A stretch of DNA of 64,000 bases from Mucilaginibacter gracilis (GTDB lineage Bacteria; Bacteroidota; Bacteroidia; Sphingobacteriales; Sphingobacteriaceae), in assembly GCF_003633615.1 (NCBI RefSeq), contig NZ_RBKU01000001.1, positions 3,038,001 to 3,102,000 on the forward strand, read 5' to 3'. The first letter of the stretch is position 1. Every line of letters begins with the position of its first letter. Below the pieces are notes generated by a model. It was not told the DNA's origin. It ran no database searches and worked only from the letters and a program-made list of their open reading frames with translations. The position numbers were made by a program, and so were the translations under genes. This document shows positions 54,375 to 62,432 of this stretch, piece after piece.

Positions 54375-57218
54375 ATGCGATACCTAATTAAGCCAACCTT
54401 ACTATTATTGCTTGTAACAACTGCCACCACTTTAAGGGCCCAGCAGTTTGGCGGTAACCCACCGCAAATAAAATGGCGACAAGTTAATACACCCGCAGCA
54501 AGGGTGATATTTCCGGCGGGGATGGATTCGGCAGGTATCCGGATAGCCAATATCATCAGCCAAATGAACAGCCGCATACAGGCTACCATTGGCGGCAAGC
54601 AAAAGCAAATTAGTATAGTATTGCAAAACCAAACCACGCAATCAAACGGGTATGTGGGTTTGGCGCCCTTTAGGAGCGAATTTTATTTAACGCCCGATCA
54701 GAACAATTTTGAACTGGGCAGCTTGCGCTGGACAGACCAATTAGCCGTGCACGAGTTTAGGCACGTGCAGCAATTTAATAATTTTGATGTCGGCCTTTCG
54801 CACGCGTTGCGCGTAATATTTGGCGAAGGCGGCCAGGCCGTTGGTAACGAATTAAGCATACCTAACTGGTTTTTTGAGGGCGATGCCGTTTTTAACGAAA
54901 CCTACGTTACCACTCAGGGTAGGGGCAGGCTACCTTACTTTTTTAACGGTTACCGCGCACTTTGGGCCGCCGGGAAAAATTACAGCTACATGAAACTGCG
55001 CAACGGCAGTTACCGCGATTACGTGCCCGACCATTACCCGTTGGGCTACATGCTGGTGAGCTACGGCCGCGAAAAATATGGCGATGATTTCTGGAAAAAC
55101 GTAACGCACGATGCGGCATCGTTAACCAAATTTTATCCGATGCAGAGTGCTATTAAAAAGTATTCCTGGAAGAGTTTTGGGGAATTTAGGGACAGTGCAT
55201 TTTATCATTACAAAACAGAATTTAACAGTGACGGACACAATGGCCCTCACATACAAAAATTTGCCTTTTTAAATAAAAAGGACAACCGGCACTTCATCGC
55301 CGACCAGGAATACCCGGCCTATGTAGACGATAACACCATCATCTATAACAAAAGTACTTACAATCATCCCCCGGTATTTGTAATTAATAAGGATGGTGTT
55401 GAGCGTACTATTACAGGTCGTAATTTCTCATTGGATAGTTATTTTGATTATCACGATGGTAAAATAGTTTATGCATCGTACCGGCCCGACTTGCGGTGGA
55501 GTTACCGCGATTACGAAGAAATTACCCTTGTTGATGTACAAACCGGGCAGGAAACACGCATCACCAAAGGTACCAAATATTTTTCGCCGTCCATCAGCGC
55601 AGATGGTAAGCGCATAGTGGCCGTTAGGGTAACTCCCGACGGTAAAAATGAGCTGCATATTTTGGATATGAGCGGCAAGGTATTAACCGTTATTGCCAAT
55701 AGCCAAAACCTGTTTTATACCTACCCCAAATTTTATGGCGATAAAATAATTGCCGCAGTACGCAAAGCAGATGGCACCATGAGTATAGCCATGATAGACC
55801 CTGCAAACGGCAATACCGAGTATTTACTGGCCTTTTCCATCAAACCTATAGCTTTCCCTTCGGTACACCAGGATAAGGTTTACTTCTCGGCCACCGAGGG
55901 TAAAAACGATGGTCTGTTTGCCTTATCACTAACCGATAAAAAACTTTACCGCCTGCAAAACGATACCACTAAAACCAATATAGGTAATTACCAGCCAACG
56001 GTTTCGGCAGGTAAAATAGCCTGGGTTAGCTTTACCGCATACGGTTATCAACTGCACCAGGCCAATAGCAGTGCTATGCAATGGCAGGCTATTGAGGGTA
56101 ACGCCATTCCCGGTACGCTGCCCGATATGGGTATTACTGCCCTAAGTAAAGGCAACGCCAGCGATTTGCTGGCGTCGGTACAAAACACCACTGCACCCGT
56201 TAGCAAGTATAATAAGGCTTTCCACCTTGTTAACTTCCATACCCTGCAACCCAACTTTGTTGACCCCAATTATACTATCGCCCTGCAAGGCGAAAATGTG
56301 CTTAATACCCTGCAAACGCAATTGTCATTTAATTACAATAGCAACGAGGGTTATAAAGAGTATGGTTTGGGCACTGTTTATGGAGCCTTGTTCCCGTACC
56401 TGTCTGCCGGGGTTGATTACATTGTGGACAGGAAGATAAATACCACTACAGGCAATATTTATTACGATCAATTACAGTATTACGCCGGTATTGAAATACC
56501 GTTAACACTATCAAAGGGCCGCACATCAACCGGATTGGCTTTCGGTAGTAATTTGGTTTACAGCCGCAATTTTTTTAGCGGATTGTACAATAATAGCCGC
56601 AACAACAGGGAACTATGGTATTTGGATAATTATGTAAGCTTTGGCACACATGGCCGCTCGGCCCGGAAGAATATTTATCCGAGCCTGGGACTGAATTTAT
56701 CTGCCGATTACAAAACCGCCATCAACGGTATTGATGCCAACCAGTTTTTAGGCACAGGCAATGTTTACCTTCCGGGATTGTTTACCAACCATAGCCTGGT
56801 AATAACGGGAGCATACCACCAGCGCGATAAATATGATAACGGAGGTTTCTCAAACGATTTCCCCTTTGCGCGGGGTTATAGTGCCGAAAACCTTTACCAG
56901 ATCAGCAAGGTATCGGCAGATTACCATTTCCCCATTGCATACCCCGACGCCGGCGTTGCAAACGCAGCTTACTTATCGCGCATACGAGCCAATATTTTTT
57001 ACGATTACAGCTATGGTTATGACCCCTATGTATTTAGCCGGAAAATAGATGATACCTTCCGCACCGCGGGCGCACAAATTACCTTCGACGGCCAACTCTG
57101 GAATTTTTTACCCTACAGCATAGCAATAAGGTACAGCCATTTGTTAGACGATAATATCTTCAGCAGCAGCAACCAACACAACCGGATAGAAATTGTGATA
57201 CCGATAAGTTTGTTTTAG
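54375..57218 (+). CDS. Zinc metalloprotease, TolB-like propeller and outer-membrane barrel fusion
   Basis: This 947-residue exported protein has a signal peptide (residues 1-22, ending LRAQ). An N-terminal peptidase-MA-like domain carries HEFRH (His126-His130) and a downstream glutamate in WFFEGDAVFNET (Glu168), the HExxH...E layout of gluzincins. A WD40/TolB-like propeller follows (about 285-600, blades such as KYFSPSISADGKRIVAVRV). The C-terminal 300 residues form a beta barrel ending IEIVIPISLF. The protease, propeller and barrel in one chain suggest an outer-membrane protease with a periplasmic or surface head. Proteins of this layout occur in Bacteroidota and are poorly described. The peptidase and propeller calls rest on motifs. 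Confidence 0.75.
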   Translation: MRYLIKPTLLLLLVTTATTLRAQQFGGNPPQIKWRQVNTPAARVIFPAGMDSAGIRIANIISQMNSRIQATIGGKQKQISIVLQNQTTQSNGYVGLAPFRSEFYLTPDQNNFELGSLRWTDQLAVHEFRHVQQFNNFDVGLSHALRVIFGEGGQAVGNELSIPNWFFEGDAVFNETYVTTQGRGRLPYFFNGYRALWAAGKNYSYMKLRNGSYRDYVPDHYPLGYMLVSYGREKYGDDFWKNVTHDAASLTKFYPMQSAIKKYSWKSFGEFRDSAFYHYKTEFNSDGHNGPHIQKFAFLNKKDNRHFIADQEYPAYVDDNTIIYNKSTYNHPPVFVINKDGVERTITGRNFSLDSYFDYHDGKIVYASYRPDLRWSYRDYEEITLVDVQTGQETRITKGTKYFSPSISADGKRIVAVRVTPDGKNELHILDMSGKVLTVIANSQNLFYTYPKFYGDKIIAAVRKADGTMSIAMIDPANGNTEYLLAFSIKPIAFPSVHQDKVYFSATEGKNDGLFALSLTDKKLYRLQNDTTKTNIGNYQPTVSAGKIAWVSFTAYGYQLHQANSSAMQWQAIEGNAIPGTLPDMGITALSKGNASDLLASVQNTTAPVSKYNKAFHLVNFHTLQPNFVDPNYTIALQGENVLNTLQTQLSFNYNSNEGYKEYGLGTVYGALFPYLSAGVDYIVDRKINTTTGNIYYDQLQYYAGIEIPLTLSKGRTSTGLAFGSNLVYSRNFFSGLYNNSRNNRELWYLDNYVSFGTHGRSARKNIYPSLGLNLSADYKTAINGIDANQFLGTGNVYLPGLFTNHSLVITGAYHQRDKYDNGGFSNDFPFARGYSAENLYQISKVSADYHFPIAYPDAGVANAAYLSRIRANIFYDYSYGYDPYVFSRKIDDTFRTAGAQITFDGQLWNFLPYSIAIRYSHLLDDNIFSSSNQHNRIEIVIPISLF

Positions 57219-57224
57219 GGGGGA

Positions 57225-57369
57225 TTAGTTGTTGGTTATTGGGGTTATTAAGTTATTGGGGGGATTGTGGGTAGGATATGTGGTTATCAGGGTATTGGGT
57301 TAAAACTGATAGATACTGTTGCCATTAACTTAATTACCCAATAACAAATAACTCACTAACTACACACAA
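57225..57369. repeat. Imperfect inverted repeat of GTTATTGGG units
   Basis: The left half carries several GTTATTGGGG-type units (57234-57300) and the right half their complement (CCCAATAAC and CCAATAACG, 57336-57385). It lies between convergent genes and runs into the end of cutC, and is a likely two-way transcription barrier. Confidence 0.4.
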
Positions 57370-58119
57370 CTAACCAATAACGCCATTTGCCAATTTTATT
57401 AATCGCTTAACGCGTTTGGGGTCGGTTTGTTGCATGGTGTATTCTTCGCCCACGCCGTGTAGCAGTATGTTATCGTTACGATAGGTCATTTTACTTTCAA
57501 CCACCGAGCGTGCCGATGAGTGAAACTCAATAGCACCACTGTAGCGTACCAAATCGGCAATGTTATATTCGTTTATGCCACTTCCGGGCATTATTGTAAT
57601 ACGGTTCGCGGCAATACTTACGAGGCGGGAAATAATATTTGCACCCTCCATAGCTGTACTTTTACCGCCCGATGTGAGTATCCGCTCGCAGCCCAGTTCA
57701 ATAATATCTTCAAGGGCCTCAAAATAATCGCGGCAAACATCAAACGCCCTGTGAAAGGTTACGCCAAGGCCACCTGCTTTGGCTATGCTTATTAATTGGG
57801 CGCAACGCTCCTTATCAATACTGCCGTCGCGGTTTAAAATACCAATTACCACGCCATCGCAACCATTTTTAACACAGGTTTCAATATCCAGTTTCATCAC
57901 TTCAAACTCTAGGTTGCTGTACACAAAATCGCCGGTCCGGGGGCGTATCAAAACGTAGAGTTGAATGTTTAGCAAATCCCGAACTATTTTTATCTGTCCG
58001 CAGGACGGAGTTGTGCCGCCTTCGCGCAGGTTATCGCATAATTCTACGCGGATAGCACCGCCTTCCTGGGCAGCCAATGCAGAGTGAACCGAGTTTGCGC
58101 AAACTTCAAGTTTAATCAT
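57370..58119 (-). CDS. cutC: CutC family protein
   Basis: This 249-residue TIM-barrel protein has the family start KLEVCANSVHSALAAQEGGA and the conserved VELCDNLREGGTTPS, MPGSGIN and EFHSSAR blocks. CutC was named for copper tolerance in E. coli, but that role is disputed and the enzyme activity is unknown. It follows the glycosylasparaginase gene by 88 bp on the same strand, so they may be cotranscribed. Confidence 0.93.
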   Translation of the reverse strand: MIKLEVCANSVHSALAAQEGGAIRVELCDNLREGGTTPSCGQIKIVRDLLNIQLYVLIRPRTGDFVYSNLEFEVMKLDIETCVKNGCDGVVIGILNRDGSIDKERCAQLISIAKAGGLGVTFHRAFDVCRDYFEALEDIIELGCERILTSGGKSTAMEGANIISRLVSIAANRITIMPGSGINEYNIADLVRYSGAIEFHSSARSVVESKMTYRNDNILLHGVGEEYTMQQTDPKRVKRLIKLANGVIG

Positions 58120-58207
58120 TAGATGGATAAATAAAAAAAAATGGAATAGCGGCTAATAATAAACAGAACTTGTATCGGCATTAAAAACAATAAGCTCCAA
58201 ATAAACA

Positions 58208-59236
58208 TTAATAAAAACTCGGCCCGTTTACCAAAAGGTTTTGTTGCGTAGCATTGCAAACAGCAAACGTAAACCCTTTTTGAATGGCGTAGGCGCCATA
58301 TTCGCCCTTTTTATTTATGGCTAAAAAACCGACCTGTATATCTTTAGCAGTTTGTGGTTTGCGTTTAATAATGCGGTTAACGGCTTCTTTACAGGCATCT
58401 TGCGGGGTATAGCCCTGGCGCATCAGCTCAACTACTAAAAAGCTGCCAACGTTGCGTATCACCTCTTCGCCCACCCCGGTTGATGTTGCTCCACCAATTT
58501 CGTTATCAACATATAAACCTGCGCCAATAATGGGGCTATCGCCAACGCGGCCATGTAATTTCCAGGCCATGCCGCTTGTGGTGCAGGCGCCGCTTATGTT
58601 ACCCTTGCTATCAATGGCAAGCATGCCAATGGTATCGTGGTTGTTTTTGCCTCCGGGTAAATTTTGTTGGTATAATTTGTTTTCGGTATTGATTACGGGT
58701 TTGTATTTGCCGTTTTTCTTCAGCCATTCGTGCCAGGCCTGTTCAGATTCAGGCGTTAACAACTTTTCGCGCTTTAGGCCATTTTCTACGGCAAACTGCG
58801 TTGCACCTTCGCCAACTAACAGCACATGGGGCGTGCGTTCCATCACCATACGCGCCACCATAATAGGGTGGGCAATATCCTCCATACCGGCTACCGCTCC
58901 GCAATTACCAAACTCGTCCATAATACAGGCATCAAGGGTAACGTGCCCGTCGCGGTCGGGGTAACCGGCACGGCCAACGCTATGGTTATGCAGGTCGGCT
59001 TCGGGTATTTTAACTCCAGCTTCAACGGCGTCAAGCGCGCGGCCACCTTTAACCAAAGTTTTCCATGCTTCCTGGTTGGCGGCAATGCCAAAATCCCAGG
59101 TAGAAATTACAATAGGCCGTAGGCCAATTTCGGCATGCGTTGTAGGCAAAACATTATCAGCAAAGGTTGGTTTTGATACCGCAATTACTGATGCGCCAAT
59201 TGCGGAAGCCTTTATAAATTTTCGCCTGTTATACAT
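58208..59236 (-). CDS. N4-(beta-N-acetylglucosaminyl)-L-asparaginase, Tat-exported
   Basis: This 342-residue Ntn hydrolase cleaves the GlcNAc-asparagine bond of N-glycoproteins. The N-terminus carries a twin-arginine signal (NRRKFIKASAIGAS), so the folded enzyme goes to the periplasm. The autocleavage site is HDTIGML, where Thr becomes the nucleophile of the beta subunit. The downstream GRVGDSPIIGAGLYVDNE and STGVGE blocks bind substrate. This spelling separates it from plant-type isoaspartyl peptidases. It suggests use of glycoprotein-derived nitrogen. Confidence 0.9.
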   Translation of the reverse strand: MYNRRKFIKASAIGASVIAVSKPTFADNVLPTTHAEIGLRPIVISTWDFGIAANQEAWKTLVKGGRALDAVEAGVKIPEADLHNHSVGRAGYPDRDGHVTLDACIMDEFGNCGAVAGMEDIAHPIMVARMVMERTPHVLLVGEGATQFAVENGLKREKLLTPESEQAWHEWLKKNGKYKPVINTENKLYQQNLPGGKNNHDTIGMLAIDSKGNISGACTTSGMAWKLHGRVGDSPIIGAGLYVDNEIGGATSTGVGEEVIRNVGSFLVVELMRQGYTPQDACKEAVNRIIKRKPQTAKDIQVGFLAINKKGEYGAYAIQKGFTFAVCNATQQNLLVNGPSFY

Positions 59237-59434
59237 AAATGCTTAAATGGATTGCAAAGAACCATAAAAATTAACTGAAACTAAATTATGTTATACTTTT
59301 GTTACAATTGAGCCGCGTTTTTATTTACGGTTTTTGCGGCAAAAGGTTTAACGGAATATCCACAATAAAATTGGTACCGCAAAGCAATATATATGGCTTG
59401 CGAATATCATTTTTTATTTACTTTTAGTGGAACA

Positions 59435-60775
59435 ATGCAAAGCAAAAACAACAAAAAAACCATAAGGGCCTGGGCTATGTTTGATTGGGCAAATTCGGCC
59501 TATAACCTGGTTATTACCTCAACCATATTCCCCGCCTATTACGTTGCCATTACCACCAATGCAGCCAACGGCAACCGGGTTAACTTTTTTGGTAAAAGTT
59601 TTATTAACACCGCTTTAACAGATTATGCATTGGCGGCGGCCTATATGCTCATGGTTATTTTGCTACCCATACTATCCTCCATAGCCGATTATAAGGGCAA
59701 TAAAAAGATATTTATGATGTTTTTTACCCTGCTGGGGTCGGCGGCTTGTTGCGGCTTGTATTTTTTTGAAATTAATGCCGCAAAACATATTGATACACTG
59801 CAAATAAGCGTAATACTGTTTGCCCTGGCCGCAGTTGGCTATAGCGGCGGCTTTGTTTTTTACAACTCGTACCTGCCCGAAATTGCCACGCTGGATATGC
59901 AGGACAGTGTATCGGCAAAGGGTTTTACCTTCGGGTACATAGGCAGCGTTTTGTTGCAACTGATATGCTTTGCATTTGTATTAAAACCCCAGTGGTTTGG
60001 CATTGTTGACCCAACCTTTGCGCCCCGGCTGTCGTTTTTGCTTGTGGGTTTATGGTGGATAGGCTTTGCCATGATACCTTTTACCGTATTGCCCAAAGGC
60101 AGCCCTAATGCCGTTAGCCACTCGCACAATATTATAAAAGGAGGTTTTATTGAATTAGCTAACGTTTGGCGAAAGGTAAAAAAGATGCCTCTGCTGAAAC
60201 GTTTTTTACCCGCCTTCTTTTTTTACAGCATGGGCGTGCAAACCATTATGCTGGTGGCAACGGGTTTTGCCGCTAAGGAATTGCATATGGAAACCAGTGC
60301 CTTAATAACCATTATATTAATTATACAAATTGTTGCCATAGCGGGTGCCACGCTCATGTCTAAACTGTCCGAAAGGATTGGGAACGTTAAGGTTCTAATT
60401 ATAACCGTTATTATTTGGATAGCCGTTTGCATTGCCGCCTATTATACTACTACCGCAACGCAATTTTATATTGTAGCCGTGGTGGTTGGTTTGGTAATGG
60501 GAGGCATACAATCCATGTCGCGCTCAACGTATTCTAAATATTTACCGCAGGACATTCCGGATACGGCGTCGTTTTTTAGCTTTTACGACGTTACCGAAAA
60601 ACTGGCCATAGTTGGCGGCTTGTTTAGTTTTGGTTTTATTGAGGAGTTAACCAATAGCATGCGCAACTCCACGCTGGTTTTGGCACTGTTTTTTGTAATT
60701 GGCTTAATTTTATTGTTTTCTTTGCGAATAGCTGAGGTAAATAGTCCCAAAAATGCCCAAATTAGCACCGAATAA
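59435..60775 (+). CDS. MFS transporter of the Atg22/UMF1 type
   Basis: This encodes 446 residues from the ATG at 59435, where the family start (RAWAMFDWANSAYNLVI) falls; an upstream ATG adds 14 unlikely residues. Twelve membrane helices are apparent. The DWANSAY motif near the start is the signature of the Atg22-like family, which in yeast exports amino acids from the vacuole. Bacterial substrates are unknown. It is followed by a LutA-like gene after 9 bp. Confidence 0.85.
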   Translation: MQSKNNKKTIRAWAMFDWANSAYNLVITSTIFPAYYVAITTNAANGNRVNFFGKSFINTALTDYALAAAYMLMVILLPILSSIADYKGNKKIFMMFFTLLGSAACCGLYFFEINAAKHIDTLQISVILFALAAVGYSGGFVFYNSYLPEIATLDMQDSVSAKGFTFGYIGSVLLQLICFAFVLKPQWFGIVDPTFAPRLSFLLVGLWWIGFAMIPFTVLPKGSPNAVSHSHNIIKGGFIELANVWRKVKKMPLLKRFLPAFFFYSMGVQTIMLVATGFAAKELHMETSALITIILIIQIVAIAGATLMSKLSERIGNVKVLIITVIIWIAVCIAAYYTTTATQFYIVAVVVGLVMGGIQSMSRSTYSKYLPQDIPDTASFFSFYDVTEKLAIVGGLFSFGFIEELTNSMRNSTLVLALFFVIGLILLFSLRIAEVNSPKNAQISTE

Positions 60776-60784
60776 TATTTTTAG

Positions 60785-61513
60785 ATGAAGATTGAACTGT
60801 TTATCCCTTGTTTTATTGACCAGCTATTTCCGCAAACCGCCTTTAACACGGTTAAGGTTTTAGAAAAAGCCGGTTGTACGGTTCAATACAATCCCGCCCA
60901 AACCTGCTGCGGCCAGCCCGCCTTTAACGCCGGTTATTGGGACGAGGCCAAAGAAGTAGGCAGCAAATTTTTAAGCGATTTCTCGGAAGATAAATTTATT
61001 GTATCGCCATCTGCATCATGCACTGGCATGGTTAAAAACTATTATAACGATTTGTTTACCAATACCGCCGTACACAACAAATGCCGAAGCGTACAAGCTA
61101 ACATTCACGAACTATCGGACTTTTTAGTAAACGTAATTAAACGCGATTACTTCGGTGCCGAACTGGAAGGCCGCGCCGTTTATCACGATAGTTGCAGCGG
61201 CCTGCGCGAATGCAAAATTAAACACGAACCCCGCCAGCTACTAAGCCGCGTACTTGGCCTGGAACTGGTTGAACTTAAAGATAGCACTACCTGCTGCGGC
61301 TTTGGCGGCACCTTTGCCATAAAGTTTGATGCCATATCAAGCGCAATGGCCCAGCAAAAGGTTGAAAACGCTATGGCCGTTGGTGCCGAATACATTATAT
61401 CCACCGATGCATCGTGCCTATTGCAATTGCAGGGATACATCGACAAAAACAACCTGCCCATTAAAACCATGCACCTTGCCGATGTTTTAGCAAGTGGTTG
61501 GGGGAATGTGTGA
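60785..61513 (+). CDS. LutA/LldE-like cysteine-rich CCG-domain protein
   Basis: This 242-residue protein has two CCG domains. The first carries TCCGQPAFNAGYW and the second TTCCGFGGTFAIKF, each with the paired cysteines typical of LutA and heterodisulphide reductase subunit B-like proteins that bind a Fe-S cluster. LutA works with LutB and LutC in L-lactate oxidation, but those partners are not in the window, so the gene may be separated from them or serve another oxidoreductase. It is 9 bp after the MFS gene. Confidence 0.88.
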   Translation: MKIELFIPCFIDQLFPQTAFNTVKVLEKAGCTVQYNPAQTCCGQPAFNAGYWDEAKEVGSKFLSDFSEDKFIVSPSASCTGMVKNYYNDLFTNTAVHNKCRSVQANIHELSDFLVNVIKRDYFGAELEGRAVYHDSCSGLRECKIKHEPRQLLSRVLGLELVELKDSTTCCGFGGTFAIKFDAISSAMAQQKVENAMAVGAEYIISTDASCLLQLQGYIDKNNLPIKTMHLADVLASGWGNV

Positions 61514-61643
61514 GGTGATTTCGGATTTCGGAAGTCCGATTTCGGAGGAGGGAGTACAGATTTCGAAAGGCATAAAATTACTAGTACGCACCAGAGTTGG
61601 CCATGGTGCATATTTGCAATCACACATTGTTACTCCTCCCCCC

Positions 61644-61946
61644 TCACTTCTCATCCCTGCCAAATAACTTCCTCAACACTTTTTTAGCTTTTTCCAGCGG
61701 GGCCTTTTGCCGTTTTGATAAATTTTTGCCGGCGCGGTTTTCGTAAAAGTTAAGCATAGACATGGCGCTTTGAAATGGCGAGGCCTTTCGGCGATGGCTG
61801 GCTTCGGCTGAGTGTTTGAGCGATCGCGCTATTTTTTCAGGGTCCTTTGATTTAAAAACGTCTTTCTTTAGGTCGAGTGCGTCGCTGGTGTTAGTTACCC
61901 TGGCCGACCATCTCCGTGAGCTTTTTTTAACTGCTGCTACTGCCAT
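61644..61946 (-). CDS. DUF3175-like small basic protein
   Basis: This 100-residue basic protein starts at the ATG at 61946; an upstream ATG adds 17 unlikely residues. It has the pattern RRWSARVTNTSDALDLKKDV followed by FKSKDPEKIARSLKHSAE, and then SMLNFYENRAGKNLSKRQ, as in the DUF3175 family. Those proteins are short, basic and of unknown role, possibly DNA-associated. It is followed by a small convergent-gap hairpin (GCACCA/TGGTGC near 61588). Confidence 0.75.
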   Translation of the reverse strand: MAVAAVKKSSRRWSARVTNTSDALDLKKDVFKSKDPEKIARSLKHSAEASHRRKASPFQSAMSMLNFYENRAGKNLSKRQKAPLEKAKKVLRKLFGRDEK

Positions 61947-62029
61947 AGCTTTAAAATTCTTATAGATATGGGTATTTGCATAGTTGCCAAAGCCCATATC
62001 TAAAAATAATACCTTGTGTGTTAAGGGGA

Positions 62030-62203
62030 CTATAAATTTTCGCCCGCGGGGCCTTTCCCTTTGTTAGACGAATCTTTTTTTGCGGGGCCTCCCGGCTTTC
62101 CATTATCATTATCAGGTGTAACGGTAGTAACCCTTTTATTATCAGGTTTATTTTGTTCCTGCGCTTGTTTGCCTTTGGCTAAACTATCTTTATCTGCTGT
62201 CAT
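62030..62203 (-). CDS. Small disordered protein
   Basis: This 57-residue hydrophilic protein, starting ATG at 62203, is rich in Lys, Asn, Gly and Pro (KPDNKRVTTVTPDNDN, then GKPGGPAKKD) and is predicted disordered. It lies 83 bp upstream of the DUF3175-like gene on the same strand and may be cotranscribed. Similar short polar proteins are seen in stress-linked operons of this family, but no function can be given. Confidence 0.5.
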   Translation of the reverse strand: MTADKDSLAKGKQAQEQNKPDNKRVTTVTPDNDNGKPGGPAKKDSSNKGKGPAGENL

Positions 62204-62432
62204 GGCTGTTTATGTTTTAGTTGTTATTATGATAACAGGCCTTGCTTAAAGTAGTTTTATTTAGTTAAAAAAATTTCTCAAAGGTTAATTGAAAATAATT
62301 TGTAACGTTTTATGGAAAACGGTGCCTTATAGGCATCATGGTTATTATTAACAGTATTTAACATAAATATTAATATTCGCATTTGTTACCTAAAAAATTA
62401 GTTAATATATTGCGTGCACAAACATTTACCGA

